Of a stretch of DNA of 48,958 nucleotides, positions 25,256-34,656 are shown in pieces (position 1 is the stretch's first letter; each line of letters opens with the position of its first letter). The notes beneath the pieces were generated by a model. The model did no database searches. It was not told the DNA's origin and worked only from the letters and a program-made list of their open reading frames with translations. The stretch covers positions 1-48,958 of the forward strand of contig NZ_AGAF01000038.1 of NCBI RefSeq assembly GCF_000224515.1, given 5' to 3'. The translations under genes and the position numbers were made by a program. This stretch comes from Desulfosporosinus sp. OT. Lineage in GTDB: Bacteria > Bacillota > Desulfitobacteriia > Desulfitobacteriales > Desulfitobacteriaceae.

Positions 25256-26710
25256 CTAACCCCTTGGCCGCCCAACGAGCATCCCTTTCCCAATTGCATA
25301 AATATCATCAATCACCATCTGAAAGGAAGGATCTCGCCCCTCGTCCTTGCCACGCTGCGCAATCCGTTCGCGGTGAAACTCCTTAATCCTCTCATCAAAC
25401 GGAATATTCCCAAAATCCAACAACCTGACCGCACCAGTAGTATCGCGGGCTGGAAGAATCTTACCCGAATTATAACGGCTCGGTGCGAAGGGAACATCAA
25501 TGACTCCCGCTTGGAAGGCTCTAACGACACCAACAGCAGTATCCCCTTCGCCTAAGTCGAGAACTCGATCGAGGATCGCTCTGGTTTCCGCCAAGATCAT
25601 TTCCTCTTCCAAGGCCAACTCCGGTGTCATGGGTAGGCTTTGGTCTTTCAACATGCTTAAAATCTGTTTCGTCGTGCGAATACCTGCCGCATTGGCCTCC
25701 TTGGTTGGAATACCCAGGGCTTCATGCGGCGTTTTCACGATGACTTTTGTAGCCTTACCCAAAGCCGCAGTCACCGCGCCCCATGAGATGACTCCGAAAG
25801 CCTTTGCTTCATCTTGAGGGAAACCACCCATCCATTGATGAAAGACCGTCGTGATCATCACTTTCGGCAAGCCGAGTTTTGCCAGATACTCTTCTGCCAG
25901 GACAGGCAGGGTATGCAGTGCAGCGACATCTTGAATGAGATTGCCGCATTGTCCGTAACCGAGCGTCAAACTGCGGACACCTTGAGCGACCGCGAGAATT
26001 CCTTCAATCACCGCAACCGCATGTGAGATAGCAGGTGGCACAAGCGTCCCAGTCAAAGGGCCGAACGGTTCGCGGTTGATTTTGACCCCTTGCTCTTCGT
26101 ACAGACCAATCAAGCGGTCCACATACTGCCAGTATTTGATCGTACTTTCGATGGAAACATCTTTGGAATACGGAATGTTATAAGAGATTCCGCCTCCCTC
26201 ATAATCCGTAAATCCACCGGCAAGCGTAATTTCCGCCAGTAACCGGGCATCTGGGGTCCCATGACGAACTTGAACCGGCACTTGAACACTTTCAACTACT
26301 CGCCGACAAGCCGCAACTCCGTGGTTGACGGCTGGAAACCCATTAAGCATAGAGCGCCCAAGGCCTTGGCTTTCTTCAATCCCAGCTTGAGCTTCGGTAT
26401 AACGGTTTTGGCGAGTATAAGAATCAATCGTAGACGGAAGAAAATCTGCTCCTCCTTCATCTTGCAGGAAGCGCAACAGCTCGATATGCTCATTAAGCAG
26501 GGCGACACCGGCGCGCGGTTGAGCAAAGGTGAGGCCCTTGGCCTTTCCTTCAGCGAGTTTTTCGGCAAATACTTTACTCTTAGGTAAGGATTTATGATAG
26601 GCGACCGCTTCTTCAAGGTTTACAGCCTTGCCCGTCTCCCATTGTCCCAAGACTTCCAGTCGCTGGCGCTGAAACTCTTCAGCATCCATTTGTCGGACAG
26701 TTAATTCCAT
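25256..26710 (-). CDS. glmE: glutamate mutase epsilon (large, catalytic) subunit
   Basis: With GlmS and coenzyme B12 it rearranges L-glutamate to (2S,3S)-3-methylaspartate. The 484-residue protein matches the family in length and segments: [12 protein letters not shown]-type N-terminus, [36 protein letters not shown] with the Arg that holds the substrate, and [17 protein letters not shown]. It is a TIM barrel that binds the B12 of GlmS. ATG at 26710 with a perfect AGGAGG. It is 13 bases after glmL. Confidence 0.95.
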   Translation of the reverse strand: MELTVRQMDAEEFQRQRLEVLGQWETGKAVNLEEAVAYHKSLPKSKVFAEKLAEGKAKGLTFAQPRAGVALLNEHIELLRFLQDEGGADFLPSTIDSYTRQNRYTEAQAGIEESQGLGRSMLNGFPAVNHGVAACRRVVESVQVPVQVRHGTPDARLLAEITLAGGFTDYEGGGISYNIPYSKDVSIESTIKYWQYVDRLIGLYEEQGVKINREPFGPLTGTLVPPAISHAVAVIEGILAVAQGVRSLTLGYGQCGNLIQDVAALHTLPVLAEEYLAKLGLPKVMITTVFHQWMGGFPQDEAKAFGVISWGAVTAALGKATKVIVKTPHEALGIPTKEANAAGIRTTKQILSMLKDQSLPMTPELALEEEMILAETRAILDRVLDLGEGDTAVGVVRAFQAGVIDVPFAPSRYNSGKILPARDTTGAVRLLDFGNIPFDERIKEFHRERIAQRGKDEGRDPSFQMVIDDIYAIGKGMLVGRPRG

Positions 26711-26723
26711 TTACTGAACCCTC

Positions 26724-28103
26724 CTATAATTTAACCACATATTTTTTCATCATCCGGAGCGCGACTTGCGGCGCTACCTCTCGCAGCAGGCCCATAGCCG
26801 CTAAAATGTACTCTTTATCTAAATAATAACTAGCCTTTTGTGGTTTAAGAAGCGTCGGTTCCTCTGGATTAAAGACCGCCCCTTTTAAGATTTCCAAGGC
26901 ATCTGGGTGATGAAGCAGGACTCCTCCCGTACCGATTACCACTGGAAGGGGAGTTAAATCTTTGCCGTGCTGCACATAGGTCGCGCCGAAGGGAGTATAA
27001 ACAACCTCAACTGTTCCCACATGCCGCTCAACGGCTAAACTCACAGCCATTCGACCCATAGCCCTATCGAACTTGGCCTCCTCCTCCGTTTGAGGGATTC
27101 GCCAAGGGTTTTCCTTACATAAGCCCAATTGACAGGCAACTTGCTCATCTGTCCAACCCAAATAATCAAACAAGCGACGCCCGGACGCTTCCACTAAAGC
27201 TTCCGAACTGTAACGCATCCCCAAATCACCCTCGACCGTCCGTTTGGCATAAGGTTCCGGCAAGCCTTTAAGCATAACGCTGGGTTTGCTCGGGTCACCT
27301 TTAGCAATGGAATGCACATCTGTCGTGGCTCCCCCGACATCCACAATCATCAGTTCTCCCATTCCTCGCTCGGAACCGTGTCCCTGAGCCAGAAGTTCTG
27401 CTGCCGAAAGCACTGCAGCTGGCGTTGGCATCATGATCCGCTCCAGGAACTCCTCGGCTTTATCTAACCCTTTGGACTTGATGATGTGGGTCAGGAAGAC
27501 ATCCCTAATTGCTAAACGGGCAGATTCTACTGCCAAAACACCGAGTTCTGGCATCACATTGTCTGCCACAACTACGGGATCGTGGTGTTTTCTTAAGATG
27601 TCCGCAGCCTGCGCTGAGACCGCTTTATTTCCTGCAATCACAATAGGAAGGCTAGTAGGAAGCGCGCAAAGCATTTCTGCATTTTTCAGCAGTATTTCTT
27701 TATTCCCACCGTCCGTTCCTCCCGCTATTAAGAGGATGTCCGGTTTCGAGACTGTAATTTTGTCGAGATCCTGTAAGGTCAGTTCATAACTAAAGACTTG
27801 AAGCACTCGCGCCCCCGCTCCCAAGGCCGCCCGTCTGGCCGCTTCGGCGGTTAACTCTTTAACCAAACCACTGGCGATCATTTTCAATCCACCGGCTGCA
27901 CTGCTGCAGGCGAGCTTGCGAACAAAATTCCAACCTCCCGCTGGCTCAGGAATCTGAGCCAAGGCCACCTTCAGCCCGTCCATAATGTTCGTCTCAATCG
28001 ACGTACCCGCTCGGGCCGTCCCAACTATTTCCTCAGTATCCAGATCGACAATCGTGACCTTAGTGTACGTACTACCAAAATCAATGAGAAGGACTGCTTG
28101 CAA
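26724..28103 (-). CDS. glmL: GlmL/MutL protein, reactivating ATPase for glutamate mutase
   Basis: A 459-residue ASKHA-type protein starting LLIDFGSTYTKVT and with VDVGGATTDVHS, the two phosphate-binding loops. It is always found between glmS and glmE and is thought to reactivate the mutase after B12 damage. No catalytic role in the mutase reaction itself. The start is TTG at 28103, with AGGGGG upstream. The gap to glmS is 14 bases. Confidence 0.92.
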   Translation of the reverse strand: MQAVLLIDFGSTYTKVTIVDLDTEEIVGTARAGTSIETNIMDGLKVALAQIPEPAGGWNFVRKLACSSAAGGLKMIASGLVKELTAEAARRAALGAGARVLQVFSYELTLQDLDKITVSKPDILLIAGGTDGGNKEILLKNAEMLCALPTSLPIVIAGNKAVSAQAADILRKHHDPVVVADNVMPELGVLAVESARLAIRDVFLTHIIKSKGLDKAEEFLERIMMPTPAAVLSAAELLAQGHGSERGMGELMIVDVGGATTDVHSIAKGDPSKPSVMLKGLPEPYAKRTVEGDLGMRYSSEALVEASGRRLFDYLGWTDEQVACQLGLCKENPWRIPQTEEEAKFDRAMGRMAVSLAVERHVGTVEVVYTPFGATYVQHGKDLTPLPVVIGTGGVLLHHPDALEILKGAVFNPEEPTLLKPQKASYYLDKEYILAAMGLLREVAPQVALRMMKKYVVKL

Positions 28104-28117
28104 GGTCCATTCCCCCT

Positions 28118-28537
28118 TTAATCTTCCGTAATACCCAAATCCTTACGCAAATCTTCAATCGCCGTCTCTGGCATAGTTCCAGGTGGATAAACCCGGTCAA
28201 AACCCATGGCCAAGAACCGTTCTTTGACAGACTCAAAGTCGCATTTTCCACAAACCAGGTTACCTCCGACGTACATACGGATATTACCAATCCCTGTTTC
28301 CTGACATTTCTCCCGCAGACCTCGGCAATCCATCTCTCCATGTCCATACAAGGATGAAACCAGGATCACGTCAGCATTCGTTTCAATAGCCGCATGGATG
28401 AATTCCTCCTGAGTTGCCAGCACCCCAATATTAATGACTTTAAAACCCGCTTGGGTCAAGGCATAATCCAATATCCGATTTCCCACGGCATGAACATCTG
28501 ATCCAATAACCCCTAAAACCAAGGTTTTTTGTTCCAC
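28118..28537 (-). CDS. glmS: glutamate mutase sigma subunit (B12-binding)
   Basis: The small B12-binding subunit, 139 residues. [13 protein letters not shown] contains the D-x-H-x-x-G motif whose His coordinates cobalt in the base-off form. Later [19 protein letters not shown] and [10 protein letters not shown] complete the Rossmann-like fold. I place the start at GTG 28537, seven bases after GGAGG, giving [15 protein letters not shown] nearby ATG at 28543 touches the ribosome binding site. The sequence upstream is TTCGA-type repeat and would be translated as junk by a longer frame. Confidence 0.93.
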   Translation of the reverse strand: MEQKTLVLGVIGSDVHAVGNRILDYALTQAGFKVINIGVLATQEEFIHAAIETNADVILVSSLYGHGEMDCRGLREKCQETGIGNIRMYVGGNLVCGKCDFESVKERFLAMGFDRVYPPGTMPETAIEDLRKDLGITED

Positions 28538-28554
28538 ATTCATTCCTCCATAAT

Positions 28555-28685
28555 CGAGGTTCGAAGTCCGAAGTCCGATTTTCCAAGTTCCAAGTTTCGT
28601 GCCTAGTATTCCATTCTTCATCCTTCGTGCTTCAGGCCTCGTGTTCTTGCTTCTTACCCTAGTGCCTCGAGCCTCGAGTCTCGTC
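28555..28685. repeat. TTCGA-type repeat, copy c
   Basis: Short near-repeats such as GAGGTTCGAAGTCCGAAGTCCGA, then CCAAGTTCCAAGTTTCGTGC and GCCTCGAGCCTCGAGTCTCG units; it lacks the CCTAGATAAGTTC tail of the other copies. It fills the gap between murI and glmS, so it would be transcribed with them. Confidence 0.5.
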
Positions 28686-29586
28686 ATTCGCTCAGGATTA
28701 CCTGCTCCACGAGATCAATCGGTTCCTGGAGGAGCGTATTTCCGACTTGTCGGAAAAGGCCTGGATCTCCACTTACAAAATAACGGGTCCGCCAATGACT
28801 TTTCCCCAGAATTGAACCGGAAGGTGCCAAAACCAATCCTGATTGTTCCCGCTGATCCATTTGCTGCAGCAATACTTTAAGCTCTTGGACAACAGCCAAA
28901 GCCGGATCGACAATCAGCACATCCTCCCCTAAGATCTCCCGAATGACTGGTTCAAGGAAGGGATAATGTGTACACCCTAAAATAAGGGCATCTACGCCAG
29001 CCGTCTGGAGTGGCGTCAGATATGTTCGTGCAATTCCTCGAGCCTCTGCTGAATTGGCTAACCCGGCCTCAATCAAAGGTACAAAGAGCGGACAACCCTG
29101 AGCTTTGACCAGAGCAATGGCTTGCTCTCCGTGCTGCCAAGCTTCACGAAGTACCGTGTTTTCAGGTACACAACCTTTAGCTAACGCTCGACTCACCCCG
29201 GACGAATAGGCTTTACTACGCACCGTGGTTTCCGTGGCTATCAAACCAATTCTGCCAGCAATTGTTTTTTCAACTGCCAAGCGAGCTCCTGGTTCGACCA
29301 TACCGATCATTGGGACATCAAATCGATCCCTAAGAATGGGAAGCGCGGTTGCCGAACTGGTATTACAGGCTACAACAATCACCTCAGCCCCTTGCCCAAT
29401 CAGAAACGTGACACTCTCTTCTCCGAAAAGTATAAGCTCCTCCCGAGAGCGGTTCCCATAAGGAACCCGAGCTGTATCTCCAAAATAAACAACTCGGACA
29501 TCCAACAGTTGCTCCAAAATCTCTTTCATTACGGTAAGTCCCCCGACCCCGGAGTCAAATATACCGATCACGCGTTGTTTTTTCAA
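28684..29586 (-). CDS. murI: glutamate racemase
   Basis: Interconverts L- and D-glutamate, normally to supply D-glutamate for peptidoglycan. The 300-residue protein has [16 protein letters not shown] at the start, the catalytic Cys74 in [10 protein letters not shown] and Cys205 in [11 protein letters not shown], both present. It starts with TTG at 29586, which overlaps the GntR stop by four bases (TTGA) and follows GGAGGAGAAG, so it is coupled to the regulator gene. Its placement ahead of glmS suggests a possible catabolic role, feeding D-glutamate into the mutase pathway, but it could simply be the cell wall enzyme. Confidence 0.92.
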   Translation of the reverse strand: MKKQRVIGIFDSGVGGLTVMKEILEQLLDVRVVYFGDTARVPYGNRSREELILFGEESVTFLIGQGAEVIVVACNTSSATALPILRDRFDVPMIGMVEPGARLAVEKTIAGRIGLIATETTVRSKAYSSGVSRALAKGCVPENTVLREAWQHGEQAIALVKAQGCPLFVPLIEAGLANSAEARGIARTYLTPLQTAGVDALILGCTHYPFLEPVIREILGEDVLIVDPALAVVQELKVLLQQMDQREQSGLVLAPSGSILGKSHWRTRYFVSGDPGLFRQVGNTLLQEPIDLVEQVILSE

Positions 29587-30536
29587 ATCTTCTCCTCCTT
29601 CAATTCAAGCAAAGTGCCGCGCAGGAGGTTAAGGCTCCCAGCATCCGGTTCAAAGCGGAATTCAATACATTCCATATGTTCCGGAAGCACTTTTTCAACC
29701 CTTCGTCGAAATTTTGGAGCTACAATCACTGCCCCACATTCCAACAAAACCTTCCGTAAATTATCCTCATTCGGTTGGACCAGCGTTTTAAACGTTGGGC
29801 GCAAACCGGCTTGCTTCAACGCAAGTTTAACTATTTCAGCAAATTGATAGCTTTCGCAAACTAAAGCCAACTCCCGGCCCACCGTCAATTTGGCAATCCG
29901 AACAATTGTCTCCAGTTTAGGCTGAAGTGAAATCCCCAGAATAGGAATACCAACTTTATCTAAGAGAACCTTGACTTCAGCCAGGTTGTTTTCTCCTGTG
30001 ACGGCCATGTCCATTCCTGCCAAACGTTCCTGCACCCGAGGGGATCCCTGAAGTTCAGAAAGCAAAAACGGCAGGAGACTCACACCTGGGCCGAGATTCC
30101 AATGGGCCTCTGAGAGCTGCTCAGGGTTATCTACAATAAAGACCACTTTCCTCCGGGAAAGGAGCGCCTTTTTTTCCATCCCCCGTACGTGTACGAAGGA
30201 TACAAAATCATCGATCGTAAAGCCAAGCCCGACCGCCTCTTCCATGGCCACATCAACGATGCGTAAGACCTTCTCTTTACGACCTTCCTGCTGCATAATC
30301 AGTAACGTATCCTCTACGAAGGTGCCTCTCCCCCTCACTGAACTCAAGATTCCTTCACTTTCCAGTTCCTTATATGCTTGACTCACCGTATTTCGGCTGA
30401 GAGACAAGCTTTCAGACAGCTCTCGTTCTGTCGGAAGTTTTGTTCCTGCTGTCCATACTCCCTGGGTTATTCGCCGCCGAATCTGTTCTTTAAGCTGAAT
30501 GTAATATGGTACACCACTTTTCCGATCCAGATTCAT
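29583..30536 (-). CDS. GntR-family transcription regulator of the glutamate operon
   Basis: A 317-residue protein. Residues 1-75 are a clear GntR winged helix: PYYIQLKEQIRRRITQGVW, AGTKLPTERELSESLSLSRNTVSQAYKELE and GRGTFVED. This is closest to the YtrA-type domain. The C-terminal 230 residues do not look like the usual FadR or UTRA effector domain; they have alternating strands and helices (VVFIVDNPEQL, DMAVTGENN, LALVCESYQ) like a receiver or periplasmic-binding fold. It is first in the operon with murI-glmSLE-mal and likely controls it, with glutamate or an intermediate as possible effector (inference). Confidence 0.8.
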   Translation of the reverse strand: MNLDRKSGVPYYIQLKEQIRRRITQGVWTAGTKLPTERELSESLSLSRNTVSQAYKELESEGILSSVRGRGTFVEDTLLIMQQEGRKEKVLRIVDVAMEEAVGLGFTIDDFVSFVHVRGMEKKALLSRRKVVFIVDNPEQLSEAHWNLGPGVSLLPFLLSELQGSPRVQERLAGMDMAVTGENNLAEVKVLLDKVGIPILGISLQPKLETIVRIAKLTVGRELALVCESYQFAEIVKLALKQAGLRPTFKTLVQPNEDNLRKVLLECGAVIVAPKFRRRVEKVLPEHMECIEFRFEPDAGSLNLLRGTLLELKEEKI

Positions 30537-30785
30537 TAAATCCCCTCTTCCCCATCCTTATTCAATTTCAGCTTTGGATTGACTTATATTGGTATGGTTA
30601 ATTAGTCCAATTAATTGTTTATAATTTCGCCATTCTCCCAAATTTCCCTTCTTTATCTTAGTATTTATAAAAAAAATATTATATTAATAATCCTATCTTA
30701 TTTAAAAGACTTAAAGATTGTCGTCTAAATGTGCATCCATATTATATGAAGATAAAGAACGAAGGTTATATTTTTTGATTAATAC
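30537..30785. other. upstream region of the GntR operon
   Basis: AT-rich sequence that holds the promoter at 30583-30610. I see no gene or other clear signal between 30611 and 30785. Confidence 0.35.
30583..30610 (-). promoter_or_regulatory. promoter with possible GntR operator
   Basis: On the minus strand TTGGAC (30610-30605) and TATAAG (30588-30583) are 16 bases apart. The region contains an imperfect ATTGG...CCAAT inverted repeat that spans the spacer, a likely site for autoregulation by the GntR protein starting at 30536. Confidence 0.5.
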
Positions 30786-30834
30786 AAAAAAGAAGTAGAG
30801 TAACTTGGCATCTTGCCAAATCCTCTACTTCTTT
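30786..30834 (-). terminator. terminator of the CWB2 protein gene
   Basis: AAAGAAGTAGAG pairs with CTCTACTTCTTT (12 bp), and an inner TTGGC / GCCAA stem sits in the loop. On the minus strand it is followed by a run of T residues, 80 bases after the stop at 30917. Confidence 0.8.
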
Positions 30835-30916
30835 CTGCGGATCGGATAAATCTTTTGCATATCAATCTAACCATGGTAGAGCTCAAACTTCATATGAAGC
30901 GCCCCCTACCAGCTGT

Positions 30917-32536
30917 TTAATAATTCAACATTTGTTGAAGCTGTTGTTCCAAATTCTGTGAGACGCCACTATTGTTACCCACAACAGCTGATTTGGCAAT
31001 ATACCCCTTATTGAACAATAAAAAATAGTTTAAGCTTGAAGGAATATTATTCTCAGGCAGCATTGCTACAAAACCGCCTGTTTTGGCAGCCAAAGCAGCC
31101 GTCACTAAGGCATCTGCATAGGGTTTTCCCGAGCTGACATCATCTTGGCGAACTCGCCCCGAGGTGAAATAAAGTGGGGACTGAGGATTTTCGGTATTAA
31201 GAAGGTTTTGGAAAATAATACTTTGCGTATCATAACGGTCTAAGCCACCCCAACGTTTGACTGAATACTTTGCGCTTAATTGTTGTTCCACCGAAGTACC
31301 AATAACCGCCGTTCCGCCTAGTAAGATGACGTTACTGGCATTCAGATTTGTCAAAGCCTGCATCGTAGAAGCTGGCAATGAATCTCTATCGGTCAGCAAA
31401 ATCGAGTTTCCTTGCTCAGCAGCAAAGGCACTGATCGCTATAGCATCTGGAATTGCATGCCCATTGGCCAGATATACGGTATGGGTGGAATCAGTTCCCA
31501 CATTTGAGGAAATCTGAGCAGCGGTATCATATCCCTGTTGGCCAGCTATCCGAGTAACATTAAACCCCTTCAAGCTATCTTGGACACTCTGGGATATGGC
31601 CACTGTACCGCCAACGATATAGATGTTCTGGGCACCCAGCTCGCGAATCTCTGCTAATGTCCGCTCATCTAAGCTGGAAGAAGCTGTCATAAGAATCGGA
31701 GCATCGAGTTTCTTAGAGAGTGGAGCCGCTGCTAGAGCATCGGAAAACTGATCATCCCGCGCCAAAATTACATTTGTTGCGCTCTGCCAACCTTGCTTGG
31801 CAACCTCAATCGCAAGCCCCACATTATCAGACGTTTGGGAACCAATCCGACTATCCGCTACAAAAGCTGGACTAACAGGTATTGTCCCAATGATCTTTCC
31901 ACCAAAGAGAAAGTTGACATTACCTGATTTTGTCGGAGTCATATTCAGTATAAAGGTTCCATCATTTAAGGTCGTATAATTCTGAGATCCGCCATCAACT
32001 TCCGTTCCATCAACAGTCACTGACCTTTGTTTCAAAAGATTCCCCTCAGAATCCGTAAGCTTGACTGTTATAGAGTTATCTGCGTTTATAACAAGCGGAT
32101 CCGTTACCGTTGTAATTGCATCGAGGACCTTTATGGTCGCAGTTACTGAACCTTTGTTTGGATCAACGGCACTAATCTTAAGCGTGTAGTCTCCCGGTGT
32201 GTATAAGGTAACATTAGAGATATTGTAAAAGCCACCACCACCCGATGCAGAATACTGGGTCACTTTCCCCTCAGGATCTGTAATGGTCGCATTGACCGAT
32301 CCCGTGAAAACCTTACTCACCGGAATCCGAGTTAATTTCACATTTATGGTGGTTGGTTCCCCGATAATCAGTGTGGAGTCTTCGTCAGACACGAACGTAA
32401 TCCCTCTCAAGGTAATGTAATTGTCACTAGTAGTGGAATCAGTAGCAGCAACTGCCAACCCCGGAATCATACTAATCAGCAAAGAAACCATCATTAGAAT
32501 ACTTAAAACAGTCCGTATCTGTCGCTTCTTCCCCAT
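30917..32536 (-). CDS. secreted protein with three cell-wall-binding (CWB2) repeats
   Basis: A 539-residue protein. A signal peptide (KKRQIRTVLSILMM...AVAATDS) ends near residue 31. An Ig-like region (about 40-215, ATITDPEGKVTQY, YTLKISAVDPNKG) comes next, then three CWB2 repeats (about 230-535) with marks such as RIGSQTSDNVGLAIEVAKQ, ILARDDQFSDALAAAPLS, IYIVGGTVAIS and VILLGGTAVIG. CWB2 triplets hold surface proteins to the wall polymer in clostridia. The enzyme or adhesin function of the N-terminal part is not clear. ATG at 32536 with GGAGAAATAG. Confidence 0.88.
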   Translation of the reverse strand: MGKKRQIRTVLSILMMVSLLISMIPGLAVAATDSTTSDNYITLRGITFVSDEDSTLIIGEPTTINVKLTRIPVSKVFTGSVNATITDPEGKVTQYSASGGGGFYNISNVTLYTPGDYTLKISAVDPNKGSVTATIKVLDAITTVTDPLVINADNSITVKLTDSEGNLLKQRSVTVDGTEVDGGSQNYTTLNDGTFILNMTPTKSGNVNFLFGGKIIGTIPVSPAFVADSRIGSQTSDNVGLAIEVAKQGWQSATNVILARDDQFSDALAAAPLSKKLDAPILMTASSSLDERTLAEIRELGAQNIYIVGGTVAISQSVQDSLKGFNVTRIAGQQGYDTAAQISSNVGTDSTHTVYLANGHAIPDAIAISAFAAEQGNSILLTDRDSLPASTMQALTNLNASNVILLGGTAVIGTSVEQQLSAKYSVKRWGGLDRYDTQSIIFQNLLNTENPQSPLYFTSGRVRQDDVSSGKPYADALVTAALAAKTGGFVAMLPENNIPSSLNYFLLFNKGYIAKSAVVGNNSGVSQNLEQQLQQMLNY

Positions 32537-32677
32537 GTCTATTTCTCCTTTCTAACTTGCAGAACAAATATAACAACACCCTCGAATCTATACGAGTTTT
32601 TCCTCGTCCTAGGGGCTCGGCGTACTTAGAAACTCAGAGATTCACAAACCTCGAATAAGGTTGTTAAAAGGTTGGAT

Positions 32678-33895
32678 CTACTCATACCTTAAGGCATCAA
32701 TGGGGTCCATTGCCGCAGCCTTTCGTGCCGGGAAAACTCCGAAGACAATCCCAATCGCGGCGGAAAAACAGAAAGCAACCAACACTGAGGTCATAGAAAT
32801 ACTGGTGCTCATCTTTAAGGCCTTCCCTGCCAGAGTAGATCCTCCATACCCCAGGGCAATACCAATCCCTCCACCTAAGACGCTAAGTACGACTGCTTCG
32901 ATGAGAAACTGCAACAGAATATCCATGCCTTTAGCCCCAATTGCTTTCCGAATTCCAATCTCCCGTGTTCGTTCGGTGACCGAAACAAGCATGATATTCA
33001 TGATTCCAATCCCTCCAACCAGTAAGGAGATACCAGCAATTCCACCCAGAAGCATGGTCAAGGTTTGGGTTACTCCTGTCATGGTAGCTAACATATCCGC
33101 TTGATTCTGAACTGTGAAATCATCCGCTTTGCCCTCGGGAATTTTATGAGCTTTATGCAAGGCTGTTGTAATTTCATCTTGAGCCGTTTGCATAAAGTCC
33201 GCTGAAGTAGCCGATACCAGGATACTGCGCACTGTCTTTTTCCCGATTAAGCGCGCCTGAACGGTTGAAATGGGTGCGGTAATCATATCATCACTACTCA
33301 TAAACCCGGTTGACCCGGTGGCCGTTGTCACCCCAATAACTTGAAAGGGAACGTTGTTGATTTTAATAACTTTTCCGATAACTGAAGCATTCGCGTCACC
33401 CATAAGGTTTGTAACCACTGTTGGGCCGAGAACAGCAACTCTTGCGCTACTATCGACATCCTCTTGGGTAATAAAACGCCCACTAGCTATTGTGACATTT
33501 TTAATTAAGGCATAGTCCGCTGTAGTGGCTGTAATGCTTGTGGAGGTATTTCCGGAACCGAAGACTACTTGGGCATTTGTAGTCGTAACAGGCGAAACTG
33601 CCTTCACTGCCGTATCAATTGGAATTTTTGAAACATCCGTCATGCTTAGGGCATCGGAGCTGCCAGCCCCCCCGCGAACCCCACCGGAATTCGACTGCCC
33701 CGAGCTAATTGTCAGAAGGTTCGAACCGAGGCCCTGAATCTGGGAGGTGATCGAAGCGGTTGCGCCATTTCCGATCCCAACCATGGCAATAACCGCCGCC
33801 ACTCCGATAATCATCCCGAGCATCGTCAAGGCCGAGCGCAGTTTATTGGCCCGCAGAGCCCTGAGAGAGACTCGGATACTTTCAAAAAAGTTCAC
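32678..33895 (-). CDS. MacB/FtsX-type ABC transporter permease
   Basis: A 405-residue protein with one N-terminal helix (LTMLGMIIGVAAVIAMVGIG), a large extracytoplasmic MacB domain (about 45-270) and three C-terminal helices (about 280-400) with the FtsX pattern ERTREIGIRKAIGAKGMDIL. This is the type VII mechanotransmission ABC fold. It starts with GTG at 33895, overlapping the ATPase stop by four bases. With the ATPase and the HlyD/MacA-like protein it forms a complete exporter. Substrate (peptide, lipid or antibiotic) is unknown. Confidence 0.93.
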   Translation of the reverse strand: MNFFESIRVSLRALRANKLRSALTMLGMIIGVAAVIAMVGIGNGATASITSQIQGLGSNLLTISSGQSNSGGVRGGAGSSDALSMTDVSKIPIDTAVKAVSPVTTTNAQVVFGSGNTSTSITATTADYALIKNVTIASGRFITQEDVDSSARVAVLGPTVVTNLMGDANASVIGKVIKINNVPFQVIGVTTATGSTGFMSSDDMITAPISTVQARLIGKKTVRSILVSATSADFMQTAQDEITTALHKAHKIPEGKADDFTVQNQADMLATMTGVTQTLTMLLGGIAGISLLVGGIGIMNIMLVSVTERTREIGIRKAIGAKGMDILLQFLIEAVVLSVLGGGIGIALGYGGSTLAGKALKMSTSISMTSVLVAFCFSAAIGIVFGVFPARKAAAMDPIDALRYE

Positions 33896-34617
33896 TTTGC
33901 TTCTCCCTCCTCAAGGACCAGAGCTTGAGCTAGACGTTGATTTTGAACTACTTCGTCCCCTTCAATATGACCATCGCGGAAACGGACAATTCTTTGGGTG
34001 AATTCTGCAATATCCGGTTCATGCGTCACAATAATAATCGTGTTTCCTGAAGCGTGGAGACGTTGAAAGATTGCCATTACCTCTTCACTAGACCGACTGT
34101 CCAAGTTCCCTGTGGGCTCATCGGCTAGGATAATGGAAGGTTTTGTGACCAGAGCGCGGGCAATAGCAACCCGTTGTTGCTGACCACCTGAAAGTTCTTT
34201 GGGGCGGTGATGAATCCGACCACCTAAGCCAACCGATTCTAAGGCAGCAATGGCCCGTGCCCGTCTTTCTTTACCCCCTATCCCCGCATAGAGCATGGGG
34301 AGTTCTACATTTTCAACCGCCGTTGTCCGAGCCAGAAGATTAAAGCCTTGAAAGACAAACCCAATCTTGCGGTTACGAATCACAGATAAATCATCACCAC
34401 TGGCCTTCGCCACATCCGTTCCATCCAGATAATACTCGCCTTCTGTCGGAGTATCCAAGCATCCCAAAATATTCATCATGGATGATTTGCCGGATCCTGA
34501 GGGTCCCATAATGGAGACAAACTCACTGGCGCCAACATGAAGGTCCACCCCATTTAAAGCAGCCACTTGAATATCACCGTTCGCATATATTTTTTTGATC
34601 CCTTTGAGATCTATCAA
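33892..34617 (-). CDS. MacB/LolD-type ABC transporter ATPase
   Basis: A 241-residue ATPase. Walker A is [11 protein letters not shown], the signature is [15 protein letters not shown], Walker B is [13 protein letters not shown], and the switch His is in [13 protein letters not shown]. It starts with TTG at 34617, following GGAGGGG. It lies between the adaptor gene and the permease gene in one operon. Confidence 0.95.
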   Translation of the reverse strand: MIDLKGIKKIYANGDIQVAALNGVDLHVGASEFVSIMGPSGSGKSSMMNILGCLDTPTEGEYYLDGTDVAKASGDDLSVIRNRKIGFVFQGFNLLARTTAVENVELPMLYAGIGGKERRARAIAALESVGLGGRIHHRPKELSGGQQQRVAIARALVTKPSIILADEPTGNLDSRSSEEVMAIFQRLHASGNTIIIVTHEPDIAEFTQRIVRFRDGHIEGDEVVQNQRLAQALVLEEGEAK

Positions 34618-34656
34618 ATCGCACCCCTCCTGACGTATTCGTCAAAGCAAGCTCAC

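Noticed and set aside
28538-28687. A longer N-terminus for GlmS, starting near 28687
   Set aside because: The extra 50 residues are a translation of the TTCGA-type repeat, and the family start with a GGAGG site is at 28537.
24620-30600. Cobalamin riboswitch ahead of the B12-dependent glutamate mutase genes
   Set aside because: I find no B12-box-like conserved core in the GntR leader or in the gaps of the operon.
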